Shown here: one piece after another, positions 1 through 10,446 of the stretch
Layout: the number at the start of each line of letters is the position of its first letter
Position numbering within the stretch: the first letter of the stretch is position 1
NCBI GenBank assembly: GCA_010405405.1
Contig: MU004240.1
Coordinates: 1,309,459 to 1,373,458, forward strand
From: Microthyrium microscopicum
Taxonomy: Eukaryota > Ascomycota > Dothideomycetes > Microthyriales > Microthyriaceae
Reading direction: 5' to 3'
DNA length: 64,000 nucleotides
Notes under the pieces: model-generated
The model's input: the letters and a program-made list of their open reading frames with translations, nothing else
The model's database searches: none
Told to the model about the DNA's origin: nothing
Translations under genes and position numbers: made by a program

Positions 1-273
1 ATTTGTGCACGGCGCTGTCGAGAGTCAGCATACATGGTGTTCGAATCTCCCGCCGAAGCACTGTTGCGGCGCTTGTGCATTACTGTACTTACCGCCCTCG
101 TAGTTTTGCCGGTACCAGGCGCTGTCGCTTGGCGCATTTTGGCCTTGTTGTTGCTGGTTGCCGTGGGCGTGGCCGCCGCCTTGACCGCCGAACATTTGCT
201 CGAAAAATCCTTGGAATTGCGCGGATGCGGTGGAGAGGAGGAGGGTGGAGATGAGGGTTGTTAGGAGGCGCAT
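1..273 (-). CDS. LCL2: Lcl2-like secreted protein, 3' part outside window
   Basis: Minus-strand gene cut by the left edge. Exon 1 runs 273-93 (60 codons plus one base), a 78 bp intron 92-15 (donor GTAAGT, branch-like GCTGAC, acceptor CAG) follows, and exon 2 starts at 14. The spliced reading gives NYEGAPCTN, matching the conserved YEGAHCTNYLC region of fungal 'long chronological lifespan protein 2'. Residues 1-18 form a signal peptide ending ASA. Next come a Gly/Gln-rich stretch (GGQGGGHAHGNQQQQ) and the family SDSAWYRQNYEG block. Lcl2 is a small secretory-pathway protein linked in yeast to lifespan and ER-associated degradation. It is transcribed divergently from NOP10. The family call is firm; the Cys-rich C-terminus is not in the window. 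Confidence 0.88.
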
Positions 274-586
274 TTTTGAAAGTGTGAGGTCTGGGCGACG
301 TCGGTGTTTGTGTGTGTGTTTATGCGGTGTTGCGAGAACTGCTGTTTATTGATTGTTGGTCATGAACGATAATCGTGGCATCAAGATGGAGTTGATGAAT
401 TGGATGCGATTGATGGACAGGGGTCGTAAAGGTGCTTCGGGCCGAGCAGGGGTATCTCGGGCCGCATGCATGCGGTGGCAGGTTTCAACTTTTTTTTACT
501 TTCAACACCACATCGATATCACAAGCAACGGAGCTATTCAGAAAATCATCAACGCCCACATCAAACAAAGATTAGCAATAGTCAAT
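274..586. promoter_or_regulatory. Shared divergent promoter of LCL2 and NOP10
   Basis: The 313 bp between the two divergent start codons must carry both promoters. It contains two copies of TCGGGCCG (437-444 and 457-464, 20 bp apart) and a 14-bp perfect palindrome at 462-475. A T-run (488-496) lies about 90 bp upstream of the NOP10 start. I see no TATA box. Confidence 0.6.
462..475. repeat. 14-bp perfect palindrome in divergent promoter
   Basis: CCGCATGCATGCGG is its own reverse complement and overlaps the second TCGGGCCG direct repeat. The symmetry suits a dimeric regulator that could act on both flanking genes; this is inference. Confidence 0.55.
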
Positions 587-890
587 ATGCGAGTCTACTT
601 CTCTTATCCCACGGATTTGTACTAATTGATTCGCAGGCATCTCATGTACACTGTGGACAGCAAGGGGCTGCGCAACTATACCTTGAAGAAAGTAGTTGAC
701 GGCCGTGTTGCAACATCTGCGCATCCAGCGCGCTTTTCGCCAGACGACAAGTTCTCTCGGTACGACTATCAGAAGAAGTTTGAAGTACTCCGGACTGATT
801 TAATACAGACAACGTGTTACCCTCAAGAAGCGCTATGGACTGCTCCTCACGCAAATAGCTGCTGCTGAGAAAGAGAAGATCAAGAACTAA
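587..890 (+). CDS. NOP10: H/ACA snoRNP subunit Nop10
   Basis: Nop10 is a core protein of H/ACA small nucleolar RNPs, needed for rRNA pseudouridylation and 18S rRNA processing. Exons are 587-588 (AT), 637-759 and 809-890: 207 nt, 68 residues, the family size. The product begins [11 protein letters not shown] and carries YTLKKV, then [15 protein letters not shown] across the second junction into [15 protein letters not shown], all near-invariant Nop10 blocks. Intron 2 (760-808) is GT-AG. Intron 1 (589-636) would be GC-AG (GCGAGT..TACTAATTGATTCGCAG) and splits the ATG as AT|G. This start is inferred because no in-frame ATG precedes HLMY in exon 2; the alternative is the internal ATG at 643. NOB1 lies tail-to-tail 278 bp downstream. 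Confidence 0.9.
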
Positions 891-1168
891 ATCAAGGGGC
901 ATCTTGACACGAAGGCTCTAGCTAGCAATGGATGGCGACACTTGACTTTCGATATTTGCGAACCTCCGTTATGGGCGCTGGGGAGTTTTAGGCATGGTAA
1001 AGGGCCACGGCTCCATTATGAACGGCACATGTATTATTCCAGTACGATACATTAAAGCAATGCTCTAATATTCATGATTCATCAAATTCTATCAACGTGC
1101 AAACATGAGAACGGGTATCATTCTAGCCACCCAAACACCAAAAACATATCCTTCAGCAATGCAAGTCC

Positions 1169-2611
1169 TCAACGCTTCTTCCTTGAATTGACATTCCGGC
1201 CGGCACCGACCTGCAGCTTACCCCCTTTAGCACGCTCTCCCGTTAACAAGCTGGGCAAATAGTCCTCATCCATCAGATCTTTACCCTTGACTCTCTTCTG
1301 CTCAGCCACCGCGCGCACATACTCTTTCTGGTCTTCACTTAGCACGAGCCCATTGCCCCAGCCGCCTTTCCCACCGCCCTTGACACGCATGTTTGACGCA
1401 CCCGCGACAGGCTTGGGCACACTATACACATTACCGCGCGTGTTCCACTGGTAGTTCTTCTTGAGATGGAGCGTGAACTCGCCGTTGGCGTTAGTCGAGC
1501 AGCTGACGCGGTTGAGTGTGAGTCCGCCGCAGTGGCCGCAGAATTGGCGCGTGAGATCACGCTCGAGTTTGAAACAGGCATGACATCGGAGAATATGTGA
1601 TTTGATGTGTTTGATGCGTTGGAGGTTTGGTGAGAGGAGGTTGAGGTTCATTTGAAGGAGTACGTTTTGCATGGCAAAATCGGTGGTTATCATGGCCTGG
1701 TGTGGTCAGTGAAGTTCTGAATTGAGAGAAGGTGAAGAGCTTACTACTTGGATAGACTTGGGCTCTGGACCGCGGGAGGCGGCGGGGCTGTTCTCGAGGA
1801 GCTGTTTGCGTTTGATGTTGGAAGGAGTTATCCATCCTCCATCCGAGTCCTCGTCGTCCTCTTCAGGTTGAGGGTCATTCGTATCAGCGGATATACCTAG
1901 GCTTTCTAGTGGTTCTGCGATCTCCACCGACGCCTCTGTTGTTTCTTGTGCTGCTGAATCGATTGCTGGTACTTCTATTGATGCTTGCGAGTTCTTAGCT
2001 ACTTGTTCTTCTGTTCCAAACGCTATTGGCTCTGCTTGTTGGGCACTCTCAGGCTCGATTGTTCCTGCGGTGGGATCGACAGTGAATGGCGACTCCTCGG
2101 GTATTTTATGTACTTCTTTAACTCCAGATAATGCCGAATCTGTTGCCTCTGCTTTTGTCTGGTCATCTCCCAGTGAGGTAGTGTCTTCCGCCTGTTTCTC
2201 TATCGAAGCCGCTTCCTTGGGAGCTGGTGGTGGTCCATTTGTCCGCTTTTGTCCCGGAATACTTCTTAGCCGCCAATTACCCTCATTGCGTTCACACTCA
2301 ATTTCGTATGCGAGAGCAAGCAAGTGAGTGTCAGGTCTACTCAAGACAGCTAAATCACCAGTCTTTCGAGCGAAATCTGATACAATCTTGATACTTTCGG
2401 GCCTCGGACTTCGTATTTTCAAGAAGGGTTGTAAAGTTGTCTGGAAACGAGCCCGTGTAGCAGCATCACGAATTTCATCTACGACGGCTGGAATTGTCAC
2501 AATCTCCTCGCATTGCTGAAGTAGACTGGAAACTGATGGCTCTGATTTGATTATAGGTCCTGTGTCGATTATTATGGTGTGTACTGGCTTTGGAGTTGGT
2601 TCAGACGCCAT
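1169..2611 (-). CDS. NOB1: 20S pre-rRNA D-site endonuclease Nob1
   Basis: Nob1 is the PIN-domain endonuclease that cleaves 20S pre-rRNA at site D to give mature 18S rRNA in late cytoplasmic pre-40S particles. Exons are 2611-1745 and 1696-1169 with a 48 bp intron (donor GTAAGC), 464 residues, close to yeast Nob1 (459). The PIN domain is N-terminal (HTIIIDTGPII with Asp16, then TIPAVVDEIRD and SRPDTHLLALAYE). A long acidic Glu/Ser/Thr linker follows, then SIQVAMITTDFAMQNVLLQM across the splice. A zinc ribbon CxxC..CxxC (Cys327, 330, 342, 345) and a basic C-terminus (NSRKKR) complete it. The protein before the junction ends at Val289. Confidence 0.95.
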
Positions 2612-3377
2612 GTTTGGAGGTTTCCCAAGCTCTTAATTACTTTTCTCTTGTGAGCAATTTTCAAATGGTATTTGAGGAGATCAGTCGTTTGGGTTGAATT
2701 TTATTGAAAATATCACAGATGTTGGAATAAATATTTGAAACTACGCTAAGAACTTTGCCCCAGTACGTAATGTATTAAATGCTTCAATAGTCCTAGCCTA
2801 GCTTAGCAATCACTCCCCCTTTAGCCTTGGCGGCTTCCCTAAATATCGGTCTATGCCTCATTGTTTGGACTCCAGAGACGTGATTTACTCCTAATTCAAT
2901 TACTTGAGTCTATCCTTCACCAATTCTTGCTCTAACCTGAAGCACCATGTCTTTAGATAAGGCCCATCGGACGCATATTGCACTCAGGAGCAGAGTTCTA
3001 GCATGGTGAACTCACAAACTCACATTACCACGAGTCCATTACCTTCAAGTCTCGAGCAAAGTCATTATTCATCACCTTTCAGCAAATGTCTATGGCCTGT
3101 CCTTACATCCTTCATATCGATATCGAGTACGACGCATCCCGCATTCCCTCTGGCCGAACTGGGCGTCTTGCTGCTTCATCGCCTAGCCGCTGCAGATTCC
3201 ATCAGCTACATGAAGTAGTGGGTCTTGCTGACGCGACTCGTTGTTCGCAGCACAAGTATATGCCTGGAGTATGGCTTGATTGCAAGCTTGCTGCCTAGCT
3301 AGAGATGCATCCGTCTCAAAGCATGGCTATCGAAAGAGTTCCAGCAGAGCGGTACGAACCATGACCAAACGGGACAC
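2612..3377. other. Intergenic, NOB1 upstream region
   Basis: NOB1 promoter region and beyond. Only short, non-conserved reading frames are present. I see no RNA gene, repeat or recognisable protein. Confidence 0.5.
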
Positions 3378-3545
3378 TCAAGCTGCAGCCACGATGTGAT
3401 GAACACATTTAAGCGACTGATCGCGCCAGCACCAGTCCACGTTTCGCGTGGTATTGACCGTGGCATTCACGATGATGCCGGTATCAAATGCCGATTGCCA
3501 CAGCGGGGTTGTGAACACCACTTTGCCGGCTAGCAATAAGCATTC
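3378..3545 (-). CDS. Possible terminal exon of an unidentified gene
   Basis: After an acceptor-like CCTCTAG the frame reads ECLLLAGKVVFTTPLW and continues with NATVNTTRNVDWCWRDQS to a TGA at 3380-3378. It has 55 residues with two N-glycosylation-type NxT sites, a Trp-rich patch and coding-like codon choice. I could not join it to an upstream exon and do not recognise the family. It may be the end of a real secreted protein or a relic. Confidence 0.28.
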   Translation of the reverse strand, partial: ECLLLAGKVVFTTPLWQSAFDTGIIVNATVNTTRNVDWCWRDQSLKCVHHIVAAA

Positions 3546-5758
3546 CTAGAGGCGTAGTACTCGTGGTCAAATACAGTGAGGGCAACATTTGCAAAAGAGT
3601 AATGGTAATCCCGTGCCATTGGACGCTGTCAGCTCTGGGTGCTTCAAACCTCTTCAGACATCACGAATTGTGACAATCAATCGCAGTCCAGTGCACGTTG
3701 TGCTGCCCTCGGATGAAGCATGGAAGCTATCTCCCCAATGCATAGGCATTTCGGCCGTCGAGCTCGTCAACCAGCTGGGCATAAAGTATGATAAACACTC
3801 ATCAGCTTCGCTGGTCAACAACCTTTGGTCATTGCGTTCGAGTGCTCTGTGGGTGATGTGGCCGAGGCTGCGGCATCCATGGTCCTTGACTGGAGCGCCT
3901 CGTTCAATGTATCCATTGGATGCCGGCCTTCACTCAAGCAGGTATAATATGCTTTCCGAAAGTCCAAATGAAGTGTGAAAAGGTATAGGTTGGTATCAAA
4001 CGAGACTTACTCAAGGAAATCGATTTGGCCATGCTTCCTAGTCCTTGCTCTTGTACCAATTGTCTCCTCTTCAGTTTCGTTATCTATTTGCCATGGGGGT
4101 TGGCAGGTTTAGAGTTCGCATATGTCGCTGCACTATCGAACTAGATCATGCACGTTGCCTCTTCTAACCGATTCTTAGTCTCTGGAAGTACTTTCGTTAC
4201 CACAAAGCTGGAATGAATACTTGGATATCGACATTGGAACGACAAACAGTTCATGCACGCTTCCTATCAACAGCTGTCCTTGGTGTCCGGTCATGCATAC
4301 AAGGACATTCGAGTCACCCAAGCCTTAGCATATATCCATGAGCCATGACATATTAGCTGATAGCTCAGTCGAGAAGAGATCAGCGTCGTCTGCTATTGCA
4401 TGTGTTGCGGCCTGTCTGCCTCTCCGGACAGGCCTATCATCATGATAATGCTCATGCTGGTTGAGCCCATTAGAGCAGTTGACTGCATATTCTGCAAGAT
4501 CCTAATGGATGGGAATTGAAACAGGAACTCATTGGCGCTCGGGAACCCGGGTTCTCTTTCCACTCGTCGAATCGTAGGTCTGCGACGCCTGGGCTTACCC
4601 TTGAACGACTTTGAAAGTGAGGCTCACCGGTCATTCAGGGTCCTCGATGCAGTCCTCGGCCGGGGCGGAAAGGTTCAATGCCTGTCGTTCCAGCGCACGC
4701 TTGTTGAAAACCGGTCATTAGGATCGCGGCAGCCCAGTTGTGGGCGGAAAATCTACAATCGAACCAGGCAACAGGAGCTCGATGCACAAAAGAAGGCGAC
4801 CGATCATGCGACGGTCACCGGGACACATCACACGTACTGTTTGCCCCCAAACTTTACAATGTCGCCCGCGCCTCCCGCAGGAAATGGATATTTAGAAGGC
4901 CTGTCGTCCTGGGGATAAAGGTCAGGCCAGTACTGCCCAGACGAGGGGAACAGATTTTGCAAGCTGCACCACAACACCAGGCTTGCGGATTCTTTGCCGC
5001 GCCAACCGCCCTTCTTCTCGCTGATTCGCCCATGCTGTTGTTTCAAGCTGGACATAGGTGCCGAATGAGATTTCCGAATCATTGCCTTGAACGTCGAATG
5101 CGGCCCGGTGCAAGAGCTAGGACACCACGTTCTCTTATAGGCATCACCATACCTTATGGCTTCGAAATGAGCAGTTGAGCCTCCTTATTCGGTCACGTGC
5201 TTCTGCTTCAACCATGCTTACAGGCAATAATAGGGGAGATCGGTCGTGTCCGGTTCACCAAGGGGAGCGGCCCGAGCCTACCACACGCTTCTACGATGCT
5301 GCCAACTACTCTAGCGGTCTCTCTTCCGCAAACTATACAATTCGTCCAGTGTCACAACTTGCGGATGGGCATGTGCAATGAGTCCCTCATGCCTCTTCTA
5401 CTTTGGATCTTCAGGGCCAACGAACTCAATACATCTGATGAAGAAGATTGTCAAGGCAGCCTAACAATCCTGTCCCTCGGCCCCCATAGTCTCACGGTTA
5501 GACGGACAGATTGCTCCGGACAAACCCGGTCCTCGGCAATGAGACCGCTTTGTTCCATGTGCATTTGCCTAGGACGAGCTTCTTTTCTGCTTCTCTAGCT
5601 TGTTTTTATCATTGGCCCGCTACCATACATGACCATACTGCGTACATGATCATTCATGACATGCAGTGTTTCCACGAAGGATACCCGGAGGGCTGGCATT
5701 ATGGCGGTTTGCGTCGGGCCAAACCTGTATTCAAAGGACGTCAAGCAGATCGCAACAG
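3546..5758. other. Unresolved stretch with coding-like fragments on both strands
   Basis: No complete gene can be assembled. Coding-like pieces include, on the minus strand, 5082-4828 ending ..IVKFGGKQYV-stop, which can be extended upstream through a short intron (GTATGG..CCTAG near 5150-5110). On the plus strand they include 5230-5382 (..FYDAANYSSGLSSANY..) and 5670-5780 (..GIMAVCVGPNLYSKDV.. to a TGA). Frames change every 100-200 bp. This is either a multi-intron gene I cannot resolve, perhaps the 5' part of the next gene, or decayed coding DNA. Base composition is ordinary and not RIP-like. Confidence 0.4.
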
Positions 5759-7167
5759 ATCTTCGAGCAGCTTTTGCCTGTTGAAGGAAGGGCATTTATT
5801 TCACGCAAGTTGCCACTGGCTCAAGAGCTCGCATATCGCGCGCGGGTGAGACCAAGTATTTCGCATCCCTCACTGAGAATCGGGCGTATCGAAAGACGTA
5901 TCCCTGCCCTTTAGACCAACTTTCATGGGGTAAACCAACAACGACGCGATCATTCATCAAGGGATCTTCCATCCTGTAAAGCTCCTCCCACGTTGGGATC
6001 ATGCATAGTGTCAGCTGCCTTCATTCGAAAGCAGATGACTTGGTGATTGATTTACGTCGCAGAATAAGTTACAGAGCCTCAAACTGTGTGTCAACGATAA
6101 AGAGCGCCCATCCAGATACTGTAGCGGACTTATCAGTCGCCTTGTCAAGTCTGTCAGAGGTCTCGAAACAAGCCATCCTGATGATTATGATCCCTGGCGA
6201 CCGTCATGGACCAGCATGTAAGTCCCCGCGTTATTTGAACTTCCTTGTCCATATATGCCTTATCAACTACTTGCTAAAAGTCCGGCGTACAGCTACCATT
6301 GTTCTTCTTCACGATACGTGAAGTGAGAGTTCATAGCGCGGCACCTCCTCGTCATTCCAGCAGTGGCCAATGGAGGCCTCCACGGCCAGCCGGGCATAGC
6401 ATTCTCGATCCAGATGCAGAAGGATATCATCATACAACATCATATAGTTATAACACCGCTACGCATACTATTTTTGATCTGAGGACTCCCGACCCAAGAG
6501 ATCAATTCGAAGGTCTGCAACAGTGTCGAGCCGTGACTCTGTACTTTGAAGGAGCTACAATATGGTGCATAGGGGTTGATGCGACGCAACATATCATTGG
6601 GAATGGCCGCCCAGCTAACTTGCCAGATGAGGATGACGACGATGAGGACGCGGATGGATCGGACGACGAAGGTGCCGCCGAAACAGATTGGCAACCAATC
6701 CATTTCAATCACATTGCTGGAGGATCTACCCAGATTGACTACGGCCTGGAGCAAACCAGGCTCTTTGCTAGCCGGAACGACCAAACATGGCAGGATATGT
6801 TACTACCAACCGGCTATCGACCCATCGCCCATCGAAGAAATATTCCGAACCGCGTTCCGCCATATGGATCGCTTTCTGGAAATCTGGCCATACTACTTGG
6901 GCTAGTTGCGCTAACTGCGGACCCTGATGAAGCTTACCATGTCCACATGATGTTGCAGCATTGCATCCAAGGACAAAACTGGCAGACTCCGCTCAACAAC
7001 AATGGCTGTTAGTTCCCTTGAACTGGTTATATTTGGTTCTCTCCTCCCGAAAAGCCTACTAACTCCACTCAGGGGAAGATGAAAGGGGGGTCCTCGTAAC
7101 AATATGGACCTACCCGGCATATGAAACGCAGATGCGCTCGTTCGAACACAACCCCATCTTTCAGTGA
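5759..7167 (+). CDS. Multi-exon gene of unknown family, 5' end unresolved
   Basis: The 3' part is clear. An exon ending at 7007 reads to ..QTPLNNNG, donor GTTAGT, branch CTACTAAC, acceptor CTCAG at 7072; the last exon 7073-7167 gives WEDERGVLVTIWTYPAYETQ..FQ and a TGA. The main exon (likely from 6361, acceptor ATTCCAG) has about 215 residues with an Asp/Glu-rich run (LPDEDDDDEDADGSDDEG). Upstream, 6063-6217 reads NKLQSLKLCVNDKERP.. to ..DYDPWRPSWTS before donor GTAAGT, and 5759-5845 reads IFEQLLPVEGRAF..AYRAR before donor GTGAGA; phases join. No start codon was found, and an alternative start at 6206 (MDQH) is possible. I recognise no family. The C-terminal half is well supported as coding; the 5' exons are inferred from phase and codon use. 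Confidence 0.5.
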
Positions 7168-7724
7168 ACGATCTCGTAAAAATATGGGCCTAACGGTTCC
7201 GCACATGCAATATTACGTTCTCTTCGCTGGCTAAGAGATTCATTACTGTCTTTCAATTCGAAGATCAGTGCACTACTGTCTGGTACATCTCTTTGGGCGG
7301 CTATTTGGATTTCAGATGTTTTCGCAGCAATACCCAGCCGGTCTTGTTGTAGCATATGCTACGTGTGACCAGACCGCAAGCACAGCCTCCTCCTTTGATC
7401 GAGTTCTACAATTGGTTTGAATATCAGGGTCTGAGCATTTGATGCCTTTTGCTGGAAAGCATGGACTTGATTCGGATTTGTAAATTGCATATGGTTATTT
7501 CCCAATATTATCTTCAACGCGGATGTCTGATATGGAAGAACAGGGAAGTCCTTTCATGGACAGCAGAGATATGCAACAGGGCCATGTCGAATGCGCACAC
7601 CGTTTCCCGAGATATCCGTAATGCAACATACTATTTCATACATGATGAGCGCTTGTAATCAGTGCATTGTTTTAACCTACTCATAGCCACTCTAACTAAA
7701 TCGCTAAACCTCGCAAATCACTGG
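7168..7724. other. Convergent intergenic region
   Basis: 3' flanks of the unknown gene (+) and APM1 (-). Only short AT-leaning reading frames; nothing recognisable. Confidence 0.5.
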
Positions 7725-9731
7725 CTACGACTGATTGCTACTGCCCTGTACATCTGGTAGCCGCACAGCGATATCGCCAGATTGTGTAATGTACCGCACC
7801 CAGGGCAGTGACGGATATTGAAGCTATGAGAATCATTGTCAGCAGAAGCTCCCAGAACCATAGAAATCACAATCCCAAGAAGAAGGACATGGGAAACGGC
7901 AAGGTTGGGCAAGTTGAGGGGGAGAGTAGCGGGCCGTCCCATTTTCTCCGGTGGTGGTGGGTGTGTCCAACGAGCGACCCAATGCTCAAGACGCGGATAT
8001 CTGCGACCAATCGATGGCGCCTGCGCATCGGGAGAAATTATAGACACGGGCGTGGGAGAACTTGGCCTGTTCATGGCAAGACATGCATCAAAGCAACCAC
8101 CACAGTACCTCAATTTCGGCTAGAAGCGGTATATAAATCAATGCCCGAATGCACGGATCGACAGACCAAGATCCAGCACGCCGGGTATAAGAAAAAGCAA
8201 AATAGGGTGCGAATAGAGCAAGTAAAGCCGAGCTCAGGAGGGGTTTTGGAAGTGAACATACCTTGGGTTCGATAATCTTCAAGTAGCGCACCTGGATGCC
8301 CGAGGTCGTGAAGTAAGGGATTTCAAACTTGACCTGGATTGGTCGTTTGCTCTTTCCACCGCCAACGCCGCCCATACTACCGCCAAAACCACCCATCATG
8401 CCACCGCCCTTGTCGTCGTCACCTCGTACGCTTGGCAAGCCGAGCTCAGCTCGCATCAGGAATTCCTTGAGACCGCCAAATTGCTTGATCTTCCATACAA
8501 TACTCGAGTTTTCGGGCATGTATTGAACGGTACCAATGTTAGTCCGGAAGCGAGGGCTGTCGGCATCGTCTGGCACGGGGATAATGATAGAGACGTTGTT
8601 GGCAGTTGAACGTCGTTTGAATTGAGCTCTAGCCTAGCTTGGCGTTAGTCATGATGAGGGGATGGATATGTGGGGGTTGAGCCATTGAGACATACCTTGA
8701 GCATATACTCTACACGACCTGGATGGCTTTCGACCATGCACTCAACCCAAATGAGAGGTTTTACTTGTGTGTTTAGTCGATAGCTCATCAGCTCAAACTC
8801 GCCGTCGGGAGGGATGAAGCTGATTGTTCGATCGTTTTCAAATCGACTTAGTCTAACGCATTGGTGGAATTTGACGTCCTCCATCTCTACGGCTTTCCCA
8901 CGAGTTGCTCGACCTGTGGTTTCGAACATGACCTTGTCGTTCAGCCCCAGCCTTAGCTCCGGCATTCCAGAAAGATAACATTTCATCTTGACAGCACCTA
9001 GAATCTCGGATCTTAATACATTTCCTGTGGAGCTGACCAGCAGATTGAGCGATTCGATGACATCCAAAAACACTTCGTTCTTTCGATATCGAATGCCTTC
9101 GCTTCTCCAACTGACCGCATTTGTGACTGCGATTGGCGGTCTTGCAACCTCGAGACTATGGGACTCTTGTGTAATGTACCTGATCACCAATTAGCCAAAC
9201 CCCGACCAAGTACATCACCTTGACGCACTCTTGTAATATCTTGGATTCTGTTGTCTGAGGATATCCAAAATCCATCATCTCATCCAGCAGCTCGTATATT
9301 ATGACAAAGTTATCCCGTATCGACTCCTCTTCCAGTTGTTTGAAGTACTCGGTGAATACCTCCACAATTTTGTGAAGGAAGAGTAATATTTCGGCGGCAT
9401 TGGTATTGCGTTTCGTCAGGGCGAGGACGTAGAGATTGTTGTGACGGATGTAAAGGTACTATCCAGCATACTGTTAGCACTTTCGTTCTCATACAAAAGT
9501 GACATGTCGCATACGTTGATGCCTTCGCGAGAGAAACAAGGAGGTACGGCGGAGCTTTCTTCTTCGGCTTCGCTGAGGAGGATTGGGAATTTTTCGACGG
9601 CGGACATGGGAATGTCGCCTCTGTAGTTCCGAGCCAAAAGGGTCTATTCATGGTCAATTTTTGGACATAGCGATGTCGCGTATGGTACGCACTTTGCCCT
9701 TGAGGTCGAGGAAGAAGAGCGCTGACGCCAT
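7725..9731 (-). CDS. APM1: AP-1 clathrin adaptor complex mu subunit
   Basis: Medium subunit of the AP-1 adaptor, which selects Tyr-based cargo for clathrin-coated vesicles at the trans-Golgi and endosomes. Six exons: 9731-9693, 9643-9515, 9458-9229, 9179-8696, 8633-8262 and 7823-7725, 450 residues, the normal length. The longin part starts MASALFFLDLKGKTLLARNYRGD. The mu homology domain contains SWRSEGIRYRKNEVFLDVIE and later YFTTSGIQVRYLKIIEPK joined to LQYPSLPWVRYITQSGDIAV at the last splice. A Gly/Met-rich insertion (about KGGGMMGGFGGSMGG) lies in the mu homology domain. All introns are 49-62 bp except the last, 438 bp (8261-7824, donor GTATGT, branch GCTGAC, acceptor CATAG). The unspliced frame stays open for 58 codons into this intron. 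Confidence 0.96.
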
Positions 9732-10446
9732 GATGCGCAACGGGTTGCAGGCAGTTGAAGGGTGATGGGGTTGATTCGATCAAGTTAGATTCGTGTATTC
9801 CGCATCTCTTTTCCAGTCAAAAGGTTGTATATGGCGGGCAAGGCTGTAAATTCGACATTCAGTGAACTTCTGCTGTCAATAGGTGAAGTGAGGGATGCCA
9901 AGGCCCCGCACGTGCCAGCCACATCTGATAGTCCTCTTCTAAAACTCAGATCTCGACTTCTCTTTCTCTTCCTTTCACATTCAACGCATCTTATAGACAG
10001 TTCAAATCAGCAGCTCCAGTCTCGTGGCGTCTCGTCACAGGCTTTGCATATTCCATTGCCGTTTTGCGATTTTCCGATGCGAAGACTAACCTAAGATTCC
10101 ATAAGAGCTGCCCCCGTACTACTCAATTATTGCGGCAGCGTCAGAGGAATTGCACATCCATTTCTTACACTACAGCTATCGTTTTCCATGCGGGATAAAA
10201 ATGGTCTTGTTGACATTAGATTCTGGAGCCAACATAACCGTGGAATGGACTGTTGACCTTGCGATGGCTCGTAAAGAATCTTCCATTCGGTGTGTCCTGT
10301 CAAAAACCACCGCCTAACCAAGAATTTCTATCATTGTGGGAACATTAACATCGTCCTATGTTATTCTAATCTGAATAGTTCTAAAATCTATTGTTTATTC
10401 TCAACTGTTTCATGTTCACATTTAGTCGTGACCCGCTCAGTCAAAA
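9732..10446. other. Intergenic, APM1 promoter side
   Basis: Contains the APM1 promoter and the 3' flank of the sulfite oxidase gene. A pyrimidine-rich tract lies around 9950-9990. No other gene is supported. Confidence 0.5.

Noticed and set aside
35-48. GTTCGAATC near the left edge as a tRNA B-box
   Set aside because: It lies in the LCL2 intron and no cloverleaf can be drawn around it.
8088-8261. Reading APM1 through the long intron as the primary C-terminus
   Set aside because: The conserved LQYPSLPWVRYITQSGDIAV end is encoded after the intron, so the spliced form is the main product; read-through kept only as a finding.
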